DNA from: Nanobdellota archaeon
GTDB lineage: Archaea; Nanobdellota; Nanobdellia; Pacearchaeales; GW2011-AR1
DNA length: 26,044 bases
NCBI GenBank assembly: GCA_018817905.1
Contig: JAHISS010000007.1
Coordinates: forward strand, 1 to 26,044
Reading direction: 5' to 3'
The notes under the pieces are model-generated. The model was not told where the DNA came from. It worked only from the letters and a program-made list of their open reading frames with translations, and did not search any database. Position numbers and translations under genes: made by a program. How positions within the stretch are numbered: the stretch's first letter is position 1; each line of letters opens with the position of its first letter. This document shows positions 12,687 to 20,145 of this stretch, one piece after another.

Positions 12687-14375
12687 TTACATTTCTTCCA
12701 AGGTTTCAATTCCGAGCAAGTTGAGCGAGTTCTTTAAAACCTGGGAGAACGCTTCGACAATTGACAAGCGAAAGTCTTCTTCTTGTGAGTTAATAACTTG
12801 TTGTGAGTGGTAAAATTCGTTAAATGTCTTGGCAAGTTGATAGGCGTAGTTTGCGATAAGGCTCGGGGCAAGTTCAGCGTAAGAACGTGCGACAATGTCT
12901 GGAAAGCTGCTTAACTTTGAGAGAAGAATTTTTTCAATGTCTTTGATTTTTTTTGCCGTCACTTTTTTTGAAAAAGTTTTCTTTGCCTTTTTCAAAATAT
13001 TTCTTGCTCGCGCATAAGTGTAGAGAAGATACGGGCCGGTGTTTCCTTCAAATTTCATAGCTTCTTCTTTGTTAAAAATAATTGTTCTGTTTGCGTCTTG
13101 TTTCAGCATTGCATATTTCATAGAAGCGATTGCGATTGCTAAAGCTCGTCGGGAAAGTTCTTTTTCATTTGTCTTGTGTCTTTTTTTTATTTGGATTTTC
13201 GCATAATCAACAAGTTCATTTTTGAAATCAGAATAAAGGATGTTTTCTCCAGAACGCGAAGACATTTTTCCGGTTGGAAGTCTGACTTCAGAAAGCATGA
13301 TGTGAAAACTTTTTCCAGCTGCTTTTGACTTCATTAACTCGAATGTCTTGAAAACCTGCTGAAAGTAGAGGTCTTGCTCCCTGCCTATTATATAATAGGA
13401 CTTGTCTAATTTGAACTCTTTAAATTTTCTTTCTGCAAGAGACATATCCTTGCCTCCGTAAAGAACAGTTCCATCTTTTCTTAGCAAAAGAAAAACCCCC
13501 AGGTTTTCTGCGTTGAAATCTTTGAAATCAACAACTGTTGCCCCTTCAGAAATCTTTGCGATTTTCTTTTTCACAAGTTCTTTAGCAAGCAACTTTGCTG
13601 GCTTTTCGACTTCGCTCTCAAAATAATGAACATCAAACTTTGTGTTCAATTCTTTGTAAATCTTTTCCCACGATTTTATCGACGCTGTTCTTGTTTTTTT
13701 CCATAATTCGTTGAGTTCTTTATTGCTCCTTGATTCTAACTGCCTATTGACTTCGTCTACTTCTTCCTGCAAGTCCAGATTTTCTTTAAGTTTTTTAATG
13801 GCGTCGACATAAATCCCTGCAATCCATGATTCGTCATCTTTTAGTTTTGCTTTGGAATGATATTTTTTGTAACACCACAACCACTTTGCAATGTGCATTC
13901 CTGTGTCGCCAGAATAATTTGCACGGACTACTTTATTTCCTGCAAGTTCTAAAATACGAGAAATACTTTCTCCTAATGATGTTCCGCGAACATGCCCGAC
14001 GTGAAAAGCTTTGTGAGTGTTTGGCTGGGAAAATTCAATCATTACCTTGTCGCTGGAAAGTTTTGCTGAGCCATATTTGCCTTTTTCTTTTTGGATTTTT
14101 CCGAGAGTTTTCTCGGCCAATCCCCGACGATTAATGAAAAAGTTAATGTAGGGTCCTCTTGCTTCGATTTTTTCAAATTCTTTTGATTTTTTTATTTTAC
14201 CGACGACATTTGAAGCAATTTGGTTTGGGTTTTGTTTTAATTTTTTTGATAGAAGAAAACATGGGAAAGCATAATCCCCTAATTCTGGAGACGGTGGAAC
14301 TTCTAACAATTTTTCAATTTCTTTTTTTGAGAGGTTTGTTTGCTTTGTAAGGAGGGCAATTGTCTTTTCTTTCAT
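12687..14375 (-). CDS. argS: Arginyl-tRNA synthetase
   Basis: 562 aa. N-terminal tRNA-binding domain with GDYAFPCF, then the class I catalytic core: FSQPNTHKAFHVGHVRG with HVGH at 125-128 (HIGH signature), YSGDTG, and GKMSSRSG (KMSKS-type loop). The C-terminal anticodon-binding DALR domain includes KFEGNTGPYLLYTYARA. It charges tRNA-Arg with arginine in the cytoplasm. The N-terminal domain, at about 110 residues before the core, is of ordinary size and all key motifs are intact. A TATA-like box lies at about 14396-14407, overlapping nothing but the short gap to the tRNA gene. Confidence 0.95.
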   Translation of the reverse strand: MKEKTIALLTKQTNLSKKEIEKLLEVPPSPELGDYAFPCFLLSKKLKQNPNQIASNVVGKIKKSKEFEKIEARGPYINFFINRRGLAEKTLGKIQKEKGKYGSAKLSSDKVMIEFSQPNTHKAFHVGHVRGTSLGESISRILELAGNKVVRANYSGDTGMHIAKWLWCYKKYHSKAKLKDDESWIAGIYVDAIKKLKENLDLQEEVDEVNRQLESRSNKELNELWKKTRTASIKSWEKIYKELNTKFDVHYFESEVEKPAKLLAKELVKKKIAKISEGATVVDFKDFNAENLGVFLLLRKDGTVLYGGKDMSLAERKFKEFKLDKSYYIIGREQDLYFQQVFKTFELMKSKAAGKSFHIMLSEVRLPTGKMSSRSGENILYSDFKNELVDYAKIQIKKRHKTNEKELSRRALAIAIASMKYAMLKQDANRTIIFNKEEAMKFEGNTGPYLLYTYARARNILKKAKKTFSKKVTAKKIKDIEKILLSKLSSFPDIVARSYAELAPSLIANYAYQLAKTFNEFYHSQQVINSQEEDFRLSIVEAFSQVLKNSLNLLGIETLEEM

Positions 14376-14412
14376 GTAAATAATTTGGAAAGAGAATTAA
14401 TAAATTTATGTA

Positions 14413-14485
14413 AGCCTCCACCGGGAATTGAACCCGGGACTTCCACTTTACGGGAGTGGCGCTCTGACCGCTGAGCTATGGAGGC
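14413..14485 (-). tRNA. tRNA-Thr (anticodon CGU)
   Basis: 73 nt. Acceptor GCCTCCA/TGGAGGC, D stem GCTC/GAGC, anticodon stem CCACT/AGTGG with loop CCCGTAA, T arm CCGGG-TTCAATT-CCCGG, discriminator U73. The anticodon reads CGU (Thr, ACG codons); G1-C72, C2-G71 and U73 fit archaeal Thr identity. Position 33 is C instead of the nearly universal U33. CCA is not encoded. Confidence 0.88.
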
Positions 14486-14503
14486 AGATTTGCAAGGGGG
14501 GGA

Positions 14504-14515
14504 ATATTTATAAAG
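14504..14515. promoter_or_regulatory. Shared palindromic TATA box between tRNA-Thr and surface protein
   Basis: TTTATAAA at 14507-14514 is a perfect palindrome. It lies about 25 nt from the tRNA 5' end on the minus strand and about 33 nt from the ATG at 14544 on the plus strand, so one box may drive both divergent genes. A second plus-strand box (TTTAAATA, 14523-14530) is too close to that ATG for normal spacing. Confidence 0.5.
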
Positions 14516-14543
14516 TTGTTTTTTTAAATAGATGTAATAAAAG

Positions 14544-16736
14544 ATGGTGAAAAGAGAATTTATTCTGCTGATGTTTGTTTCTGTAATTTTATTTGGGGCA
14601 TTTGCTCTTGCTGATCATACTGTGACTACTTCTGGTGGGTTGACGCGGTTTGATGTTGTTGAGGACGTTCAGAACTTTTATAATATCACTGTTAATATTA
14701 CTGGAACTACAGAGGCAGGAAATGTGACTGAGGTTAATATTACTTTGCCTTCTAATTTCACTTACAATCCGGGGATTCAGAATGGGACTGATGCTCTTGG
14801 CACGTTTACGAATACGAGTTCTGTTTTGAGTTGGAGTAATTATACTGGATATCTTATTAATTCGACTGCTGCGGGAGCGTTAAAAAACTTCTGGTTTAAT
14901 GCCACGGCTGCAACGCCTGGAAATTATAACCTCACTGTTTCAGTGGTTAATGGTACTGGCACGTATTGGTCGAATATCTCTGTCTATGTTAATGATAGTA
15001 CTGCTCCGAGCAGTGTTACGATAAATACTCCTGTTAGTGGAGGTAATTACTCTGGAAATCTTGTTTTGAATGCTACTGTGACAGATAATGGGGTTATCGG
15101 TGCTGTGTTCTTTAATATAACGAATAGCACTGGTCAACAAAATGCTACTTATACTGGTGGTGCTCAGGGTAATGAGTATAACGTTACTATCCCGACTGCG
15201 GGCTTCCCTGATGGTATTTATAATATTACTGTCTGGGCTAATGATACTTGGGGTAATTTGAATAATACTGTTTTAGTTAGTAATGTTGTATTTGATAACA
15301 CTGGTCCGGGGACAGTAAACTTCGTGGCTCCTACAAATGTGACTGGAACAAATCTTACAACTGGAGTAATAAACTATAATGTTTCAGTTACTTCTACTGT
15401 GGCAGGTATTGGTACGATAACAATGCATTTGTATAATAATAACTCTATTGAAATAAATAATGCAACATCATCTACTTCTCCGTTGAATGGGAGCTTTACT
15501 GGGTTAGCTAATGGAATTTATTACATTAATGCGAGTGTGAATGATACTGCCGGGAATATAAACTGGACCGGGGCTGCAAGGACTCTAAATATCACAGATT
15601 CTGTAATACCTTTGATTTCTTATGACGGGGCAACAGCTCATGGGGCAAATGTGTCGTCAATTTTTGTTAATGTGAGTGTTACTGAGATAAATGAAGCAAA
15701 CATAACATTTAAATTGTTTTACACCAACCACACAGTTGTAAATACGACAGTGTACACGGATGCGTCTCGATCAGTCACATGGTCTGGAATGGCTGATGGC
15801 GGGTATTATTATAATGCAACAATAGTAGATTATGGCAATAATAAGAATTACACATCTACTCGAACTGTTTTGTTGGATGGTACGGCTCCTGTTGTGGCTC
15901 CACCAACAAAGTCTAGTAGTTCTACTAAAACTCAGGTAGTGATGGATGTTGCTATTACTGAAAGTGGGAGCAACATAAGTGGGTCTTGTGGAGTTAATGG
16001 CTATAGTAGTGTCACGGTAGGTGGCTCTGGAACTAATGCCCAAACTATAACTCTTACTGGATTTTCCTGTGGTCAGTCTAACAGCTTTATTGTGAGTTGC
16101 ACAGACCGTGCGGGAAATACTGGGAGCAGCGCTAGCACTACGATTTCTACTGACGCTTGCTCTGGCGGAGGAGGCTCTGGGGGCGGTGGAACTCCTTCTC
16201 TTTCACCATCAACGGTAGTATGGAAGACTACATATACTGAAGATGATAAACCATTGAATGAAAAAGCAAGTGGTGTAACCAAAGCGTTGGGCAAGGAACA
16301 AAGAGTTAAACTCAAGGTAACTGGAGAAACGCATTATGTTGGTGTAGTTGACATTGTAGGGGATTTGGCTACAGTAGAAGTTTCGAGTGATCCTCAAGAA
16401 GCCACGCTTAGTGTTGGAGAAACCAAAAAATTTGAGATTGACGACGACGATTACTATGACATTAACATTATGTTAAACAGCATTAGCAATAACAAAGCAG
16501 AGATTACAATTAGTTATGTTCACGAATTGATTCCTGAACAAGTGGTGCCTGAAGAACCTGTTGGGAGTGATGATGATGAAGTGGTTCTCGGCGAAGACGA
16601 AGACTTGGGCGGTGAAGAAGGTGCCGGAGCAGCAGGGACATGGATAATCACAATCATAATCTTGGTCGTTGTTGCAGCAGTTATTGCCTACTATCTTTCT
16701 AAGAAAAAAACAAATCCTCCAAAAAGACACAGATAG
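14544..16736 (+). CDS. Large glycosylated surface protein with Ig-like repeats and C-terminal anchor
   Basis: 730 aa. A signal peptide (MVKREFILLM, hydrophobic to about residue 22, likely cut after FALA) is followed by several beta-rich Ig-like modules. Each opens with a D-x-(T/V)-x-P-type boundary (DSTAPSS, DNTGPG, TDSVIP, DGTAPV) and is packed with several dozen N-x-S/T sequons. A Gly-rich linker (near GGGGSGGGG) leads to a C-terminal domain, an acidic stretch (SDDDEVVLGEDEDLGG), one transmembrane helix (GTWIITIIILVVVAAVIAYY) and a basic tail. This layout suits an S-layer-like or adhesive surface protein anchored in the membrane. Four Cys cluster at about 485-535. Promoter and start: see the shared TATA box. 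Related domains are common in DPANN secretomes; the ligand is unknown. Confidence 0.78.
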   Translation: MVKREFILLMFVSVILFGAFALADHTVTTSGGLTRFDVVEDVQNFYNITVNITGTTEAGNVTEVNITLPSNFTYNPGIQNGTDALGTFTNTSSVLSWSNYTGYLINSTAAGALKNFWFNATAATPGNYNLTVSVVNGTGTYWSNISVYVNDSTAPSSVTINTPVSGGNYSGNLVLNATVTDNGVIGAVFFNITNSTGQQNATYTGGAQGNEYNVTIPTAGFPDGIYNITVWANDTWGNLNNTVLVSNVVFDNTGPGTVNFVAPTNVTGTNLTTGVINYNVSVTSTVAGIGTITMHLYNNNSIEINNATSSTSPLNGSFTGLANGIYYINASVNDTAGNINWTGAARTLNITDSVIPLISYDGATAHGANVSSIFVNVSVTEINEANITFKLFYTNHTVVNTTVYTDASRSVTWSGMADGGYYYNATIVDYGNNKNYTSTRTVLLDGTAPVVAPPTKSSSSTKTQVVMDVAITESGSNISGSCGVNGYSSVTVGGSGTNAQTITLTGFSCGQSNSFIVSCTDRAGNTGSSASTTISTDACSGGGGSGGGGTPSLSPSTVVWKTTYTEDDKPLNEKASGVTKALGKEQRVKLKVTGETHYVGVVDIVGDLATVEVSSDPQEATLSVGETKKFEIDDDDYYDINIMLNSISNNKAEITISYVHELIPEQVVPEEPVGSDDDEVVLGEDEDLGGEEGAGAAGTWIITIIILVVVAAVIAYYLSKKKTNPPKRHR

Positions 16737-16766
16737 ATTTATTATGTGGTGTTTTGTTTATTTGGC

Positions 16767-16988
16767 ATGGTTAAAGTTGATTGTTTTGCTCTTGTTGCAG
16801 GACTTGTCTTAACAGTTGGAGGAATTGTTTTAATTTTAATTTCAATATTTTCTGTTTGGTTTTTGGCGATTCCTGGTTTGGTGCTTTTTATCCTTGGTAT
16901 TGTGATACTGCTAACCTTAAAACAACAAGAGTATGTTGAACCAACAAAAGAAAGAACTAAAAAGAACAAAAAACAAATAAGAAGATGA
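16767..16988 (+). CDS. Small two-helix membrane protein
   Basis: Start chosen at the ATG at 16767 (MVKVDCFALV, 73 aa) rather than the GTG 21 nt upstream, because a TATA-like GATTTATTATG is centred 26 nt before it. Two hydrophobic helices (about 6-27 and 29-50) are joined tightly, followed by a basic tail (KERTKKNKKQIRR). The stop overlaps the next gene's ATG (ATGA), so the two are translationally coupled. Family not recognised. Confidence 0.65.
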   Translation: MVKVDCFALVAGLVLTVGGIVLILISIFSVWFLAIPGLVLFILGIVILLTLKQQEYVEPTKERTKKNKKQIRR

Positions 16989-17299
16989 TAATTACGACAA
17001 CAGATGCCATGCCTGGAAAGAAAGTTACGGAGATTTTAGGAGTTGTAAAAGGAAACACTGTGCGAGCGAAAAATATTGGGAGAGACATTGCGGCAGGTCT
17101 GAAGAACATAGTTGGGGGAGAGATAAAAAGTTACACACATTTGTTGACCCAGGCGAGAGAAGAAGCTTACAACAGAATGGTAAATGCGGCGATTGAGCTT
17201 GGCGCTGACGCTGTTGTGAACATGAGGTTTATGACTTCAATGGTTATGGCTGGTTCTGCAGAGATTTTAGCTTACGGCACAGCTGTTAAGCTGAAATAA
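16985..17299 (+). CDS. YbjQ/UPF0145 family protein
   Basis: 104 aa covering the whole family: starts MIITTTDAMPGKK, middle GVVKGNTVRAKN, IGRDIAAGLKNIVGGE, a helix with LTQAREEAYNRM, and the end GADAVVNMRF. UPF0145 proteins form pentameric rings; some are described as putative heavy-metal-binding, but the function is not settled. It overlaps the preceding small membrane protein by 4 nt, suggesting that the pair work together. No signal peptide. Confidence 0.9.
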   Translation: MIITTTDAMPGKKVTEILGVVKGNTVRAKNIGRDIAAGLKNIVGGEIKSYTHLLTQAREEAYNRMVNAAIELGADAVVNMRFMTSMVMAGSAEILAYGTAVKLK

Positions 17300-17611
17300 T
17301 TATTTCTTCTTTTTGTTAGCGAATTTTTTGAAAAACTTGAATTCTGAGAGCAGGTTTGGGATTGCCCACAAGACTGCGATAAATCCGATTATGAAAATAT
17401 AGATGTAATATTCTGCTACGTCGTCTGTGAGGAAAGGTTTGCCGGTGATTGAGAAGTAGATTAAGGAAACGCCTGCGTAAAGTAAGGCGATTGCGAGGAA
17501 TTTTTCTATTATTTCTTTTGGTTCGCTGATGATTCTTTTTTCAGAGAGCAAGACTAAAAAATAGTAAAGTAAAAATGAGGAGATCACAATGATGTAGCTT
17601 AAGCTTGCCAT
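17300..17611 (-). CDS. Hypothetical membrane protein, three helices
   Basis: 103 aa with hydrophobic segments at about 4-22, 38-57 and 68-86, and a lysine-rich C-terminus (FKKFANKKKK). It converges on the YbjQ gene with stops directly adjacent. A TATA box (CTTTATAACG, 17632-17641) is centred 26 nt upstream of the ATG. No family recognised. Confidence 0.65.
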   Translation of the reverse strand: MASLSYIIVISSFLLYYFLVLLSEKRIISEPKEIIEKFLAIALLYAGVSLIYFSITGKPFLTDDVAEYYIYIFIIGFIAVLWAIPNLLSEFKFFKKFANKKKK

Positions 17612-17666
17612 TTTGTTTTAAGGGAAGAAGTCGTTATAAAGTTTTTGATTGGTTGGTTTTGGATGG

Positions 17667-17707
17667 TTAAACGAACTTATTCCTTGAGCGGAAAGTTTTT
17701 AGAGACG
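17667..17707. repeat. Element A of the TTAAACGAACTT repeat
   Basis: 41 nt matching 18560-18600 at 34 of 41 positions without gaps; the first 14 bases are identical. It overlaps the last codons of the 107-aa minus-strand gene. Confidence 0.65.
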
Positions 17708-18022
17708 ATAGGAAGTTTCAGCAGGAAGTATTGGCCTTACTTCTCCAAGGGCTGTATTGAATCTGAAGAAAAAGTATTTTTGTCCTGGTGTTTCAACAAG
17801 TTTCCAATGTTTTGCGATTGTTGTTTTTGTATCAAGAAAATGTGTTACTTGCTTGTTTGAGTTTTGTTTAAGCCATTGCCGGGAGATGTTTTTTCTCCTT
17901 CCGTCAACTAATCCTGCATCTGCTAAGTTTCTGACAGCTCCTGCTTCATCATAAATTTCCCGCCCAAATGCTTCTTCTAAAGCATTACCAATCCTCTGCA
18001 AATCTTCTAAAATTGTTTTCAT
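17699..18022 (-). CDS. Hypothetical protein, 107 aa
   Basis: Soluble, mixed alpha/beta composition with no signal or membrane segment. The middle GRRKNISRQWLKQN and the region with HWKLVETPGQ look like a compact domain, but I recognise no family. A TATA-like box (AAATTTAAAAAAG, 18041-18053) is centred 25 nt before the ATG. The 3' end of the gene lies inside repeat element A, whose sequence supplies the last three codons. Confidence 0.5.
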   Translation of the reverse strand: MKTILEDLQRIGNALEEAFGREIYDEAGAVRNLADAGLVDGRRKNISRQWLKQNSNKQVTHFLDTKTTIAKHWKLVETPGQKYFFFRFNTALGEVRPILPAETSYRL

Positions 18023-18059
18023 GAAAAAGAGCAGCCCTTTGCTTTTTTAAATTTTGCTA

Positions 18060-18096
18060 AAACGAACTTTTCTCCAGAAAAAGTCGGTTCGTTTAA
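18060..18096. repeat. Inverted pair of the AAACGAAC motif (hairpin)
   Basis: AAACGAAC at 18060-18067 and GTTCGTTT at 18087-18094 form an 8-bp stem with a 19-nt loop. The right arm extends to GTTCGTTTAA, the complement of the core found in elements A and B. It lies between the 76-aa and 107-aa minus-strand genes. Confidence 0.6.
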
Positions 18097-18125
18097 TGAC
18101 ACTTGTGCGAAGTTTTGGGAGTTTT

Positions 18126-18356
18126 TTAGGAAACATCAGGTATAGGCCAGCGAGATTTACAACCAACCTCAAATTTACCATCTCCTCTCTGTTCACAATA
18201 TAGTATCAGACCTGTGTTGTGATCTAAGAAAGGAGGCAGACTTTTTCCGCAAACACTGTTAAAATATGAAACTGCTTCTTTGTGTGTGTCCACTAGTGCC
18301 CTGTCTTCGAATGCCCAAGGCTCGTTACCTAACAAATCTTTAATTGTTTTGCTCAT
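18126..18356 (-). CDS. Hypothetical protein, 76 aa
   Basis: Small soluble protein starting MSKTIKDLLG. It has Cys at 36, 54 and 66, and a CEQRGDGKFEVGCK segment that looks like a beta hairpin. A TATA box (minus-strand GTTTTTATAAG) is centred about 26 nt before the ATG at 18356. No family recognised; next to the 107-aa gene of similar style. Confidence 0.5.
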   Translation of the reverse strand: MSKTIKDLLGNEPWAFEDRALVDTHKEAVSYFNSVCGKSLPPFLDHNTGLILYCEQRGDGKFEVGCKSRWPIPDVS

Positions 18357-18638
18357 GAAATCCCATCCATTTCATCTTATAAAAACCTTCCGCTTTTAGC
18401 AGAAGAACCTCTCCTTGGCCTTTGGGCGATAATTATTGTTTTGGGGATGATAATAATGCCGAGTGCGTTCGGCGCTTCGCGCCTCACATCTTACTGTTGC
18501 TATTTTTATTTGCAAATCTTAGCAAAAAAGATCATCTCTAAGAGATAGTTTTCTTTGAATTAAACGAACTTATCTCTTGTGCTGGAAGTTTTGAGAAACG
18601 CTAAAAAGATTGAGCAAGAAAATAAATGAGGATTTTGC
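18357..18638. other. Intergenic region with inverted repeats
   Basis: Apart from the promoter of the 76-aa gene, no gene is seen. It holds a GC hairpin GGCGC-TTC-GCGCC (18471-18483) and ATCTCT-A-AGAGAT (18534-18546). An 8-bp pair AAGAGATA/TATCTCTT (18540-18547/18571-18578) encloses the TTAAACGAAC core of element B. The layout suits a 3' transcript end for the DUF5654-like operon or an unassigned RNA. Confidence 0.45.
18560..18600. repeat. Element B of the TTAAACGAACTT repeat
   Basis: Second copy of the 41-nt element at 17667-17707 (34/41 identical), placed just beyond the 3' end of the DUF5654-like operon. Confidence 0.65.
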
Positions 18639-18857
18639 TTATTTGTGTTTGGCTTCGACCTTGCCAATCCAGATTGCTGCGATTACTGCAATTATTGTTA
18701 CGATGATTGCGTATGTTACCATCGGGCCGATCCCTTCTGCTGTCCCGTAATATTTTTTGAAAATCGCTTGAATTGCGCCGTTCCAGGCAAGAGCTGCGAC
18801 AAGAGCAAATGCTGCAGTAATAAGGGCTGCGAGTTGTTCTATTACTTTTGTTTTCAT
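18639..18857 (-). CDS. DUF5654-like membrane protein (copy 3)
   Basis: Start at 18857 (MKTKVIEQLA, 72 aa), because AAAGGAGG lies at 18862-18869 immediately upstream; the ATG at 18872 would place that SD inside the coding region. Two transmembrane helices: the first has the signature TAAFALVAALAWNGAIQAIF, the second is VTYAIIVTIIAVIAAIWIG. The family is a small archaeal membrane protein of unknown role. Last of three adjacent paralogues sharing a F-x-(I/V/L)-A-x-(A/S)-W core. Its SD overlaps the stop of the preceding copy. Confidence 0.75.
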   Translation of the reverse strand: MKTKVIEQLAALITAAFALVAALAWNGAIQAIFKKYYGTAEGIGPMVTYAIIVTIIAVIAAIWIGKVEAKHK

Positions 18858-18861
18858 TTTG

Positions 18862-18869
18862 CCTCCTTT
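18862..18869 (-). promoter_or_regulatory. Shine-Dalgarno AAAGGAGG deciding the start at 18857
   Basis: Perfect SD, five bases before the ATG at 18857, overlapping the stop codon of the upstream paralogue. It supports reinitiation within one transcript. Confidence 0.7.
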
Positions 18870-19150
18870 CATTCATCTCTTTTTTCTCTTAACAAATGTG
18901 CTGTGATGTAAATAATGAGCAAGCTAATTAATGTTATTACGATTGACGTTAAGACACTTGAAGGAAGGCCGTTTGAGTTTGTTAATTTTTGGACAAGTGT
19001 TTGGACAGCGTCGAAAATTGTTTGGCGCCAGGAGAACGCAATTGTGAACCCAAGAGTTACGATGACGATGAGACGCACTTGTTTTTTGAATTCTTTCTGG
19101 AAATTCTTGCCGCCTACAAAAAAACGTCTGACTTTGTCTCTTTTTTTCAT
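18869..19150 (-). CDS. DUF5654-like membrane protein (copy 2)
   Basis: Start at 19150 (MKKRDKVRRF, 93 aa). A basic N-terminal extension (VRRFFVGGKNFQKEFKKQ) precedes two helices: RLIVIVTLGFTIAFSWRQTI, with the family-type F-S-W core, and SVLTSIVITLISLLIIYITA. Its start is 1 nt beyond the stop of copy 1 and its stop is 11 nt before copy 3, so the three form one operon. More diverged than the other two copies. Confidence 0.65.
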   Translation of the reverse strand: MKKRDKVRRFFVGGKNFQKEFKKQVRLIVIVTLGFTIAFSWRQTIFDAVQTLVQKLTNSNGLPSSVLTSIVITLISLLIIYITAHLLREKRDE

Positions 19151-19151
19151 T

Positions 19152-19517
19152 TTATTTTGTTTCGGTCTGTGAAACAAGAACTTGGGGTTTTTTAGCCCAA
19201 GATGTGACGATTAAAATTCCGATAATTGCGATTAAAGTTACGACAATTGCGGCGATTAGCGCTGGGAGATATGGCGTTTGTTGGAGAAGATCTTCTTTGA
19301 TAAGGGAGTTTGTGGCTTGGACAATAAGATCTTTCCATGCGAGAGCAATAAGAAAAGAAAAGGCAGCTATGATTGCTGTTGAAACGTGCTGTTTGAATTG
19401 GTAGCCCAGCAACTCTGCCTTTGAAACCAGGTGTTTAGACAGCGTTTTATCGACGTGTTTTTCTACATGTTGTTTGATGTTCTCTTGTTGTTGTTTGGAC
19501 AGCTCTTTGGTAGACAT
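19152..19517 (-). CDS. DUF5654-like membrane protein (copy 1)
   Basis: 121 aa. A charged, His/Lys-rich N-terminal helix (about 1-40) precedes two transmembrane helices: STAIIAAFSFLIALAWKDLI, with the same F-x-x-A-L-A-W-x-x-x-I core as copy 3, and LPALIAAIVVTLIAIIGILIV. The extended soluble N-terminus is absent from the other copies and may be a cytosolic interaction arm. Two copies of the GTTTGGACAG-type motif occur near its 5' end (19431-19444, 19491-19504). Promoter possibly at 19546-19554, or transcription continues from the 48-aa gene upstream. Confidence 0.7.
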   Translation of the reverse strand: MSTKELSKQQQENIKQHVEKHVDKTLSKHLVSKAELLGYQFKQHVSTAIIAAFSFLIALAWKDLIVQATNSLIKEDLLQQTPYLPALIAAIVVTLIAIIGILIVTSWAKKPQVLVSQTETK

Positions 19518-19590
19518 TTTAACAGGGCAATAAGAAGAAGAAAGAGTTTAAAAAATTAATGGAAAAATAAAAAGAAAACGTGTTTGGGGT

Positions 19591-19737
19591 TTACTTGGCG
19601 CCAGTTAGTTCAAGGATTCCGACAAGAGCCATTGCAATCACTGCGATCCAGCTCATCCAAGTTGCAAACGTCATCACTAAAGGCAATAACCACATAAGTG
19701 CAATTACCAAGAATAACCAGGGTGTAAATTTGTTCAT
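19591..19737 (-). CDS. Small membrane protein, 48 aa
   Basis: ATG at 19737, TAA at 19591: MNKFTPWLFL then VIALMWLLPLVMTFATWMSW and IAVIAMALVGILELTGAK, giving two hydrophobic segments. AAAGGAGG (19749-19756) lies 11 nt upstream, and a strong TATA (minus-strand ACATATATAAACC, 19796-19809) predicts a leader of about 40 nt. Resembles the WLLPL-type two-helix micro-membrane proteins seen in archaeal genomes. It lies just before the DUF5654-like genes in the same direction, so the products may act in one membrane assembly. Confidence 0.7.
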   Translation of the reverse strand: MNKFTPWLFLVIALMWLLPLVMTFATWMSWIAVIAMALVGILELTGAK

Positions 19738-19748
19738 CTTTTCTATTA

Positions 19749-19756
19749 CCTCCTTT
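19749..19756 (-). promoter_or_regulatory. Shine-Dalgarno AAAGGAGG of the 48-aa gene
   Basis: Perfect SD, 11 nt before the ATG at 19737. It decides the start and supports this small gene being real. Confidence 0.7.
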
Positions 19757-19795
19757 CACCTTTTCTTTGAGTGTTCTGGTTTAACAAGGCTTGAA

Positions 19796-19809
19796 GGGTT
19801 TATATATGT
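19796..19809 (-). promoter_or_regulatory. TATA box of the small membrane protein operon
   Basis: ACATATATAAACCC on the minus strand. A start about 26 nt on gives a leader of about 40 nt with the SD, unlike the leaderless norm in this window. Confidence 0.6.
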
Positions 19810-20114
19810 TTCTTTTTCCTCGGCGATAAAGTCGGTTTTTATCAACGATAAAAAGTTTTGTAACTTGGCTTGCGTTGCTGTATTGGATTTAAAATAATGT
19901 TTTAGTTTTAAATTTTTGGTGTTTGGGCAGCTGACCTTGAATGTTTGTTCGGGTTGAAGGAAATTTTTTCATCGTCGGTTCTATGTTTTTGGGTGTTTGG
20001 ACAGCTGTTTAAAACTTGTTTTGGAGTGTTTAAGTTATATTTTTTCTGTTTTTGGAAAACAAACAGGGATTGATTTTTTTGGACAGAGTTGCTCCTTGGG
20101 GCTTGAAAAGGCAA
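19810..20114. other. Intergenic region with repeated GTGTTTGGACAGCTG-type motifs
   Basis: No gene seen. Three copies of a short motif face the regulator gene at 20146: GTGTTTGGGCAGCTG (19919-19933), GTGTTTGGACAGCTG (19993-20007) and TTTGGACAG (20078-20086). An ATCGACGATAAAAAG-like stretch with partial dyad symmetry lies near 19825-19855. Likely the control region of the divergent genes. Confidence 0.5.
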
Positions 20115-20124
20115 AATTTAAATA
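20115..20124 (+). promoter_or_regulatory. TATA box of the wHTH regulator gene
   Basis: AATTTAAATA, centred 26 nt before the ATG at 20146. This spacing argues for that ATG rather than the GTG at 20131. Confidence 0.55.
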
Positions 20125-20145
20125 GTCTGGGTGTTTATTAAAAAC

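Noticed and set aside
15771..16397. Several minus-strand frames inside the surface protein gene
   Set aside because: Shadows of a repetitive N/T/S-rich coding region.
19580..19897. Plus-strand frame of 105 codons
   Set aside because: Antisense to the SD-bearing 48-aa membrane protein gene and to its promoter.
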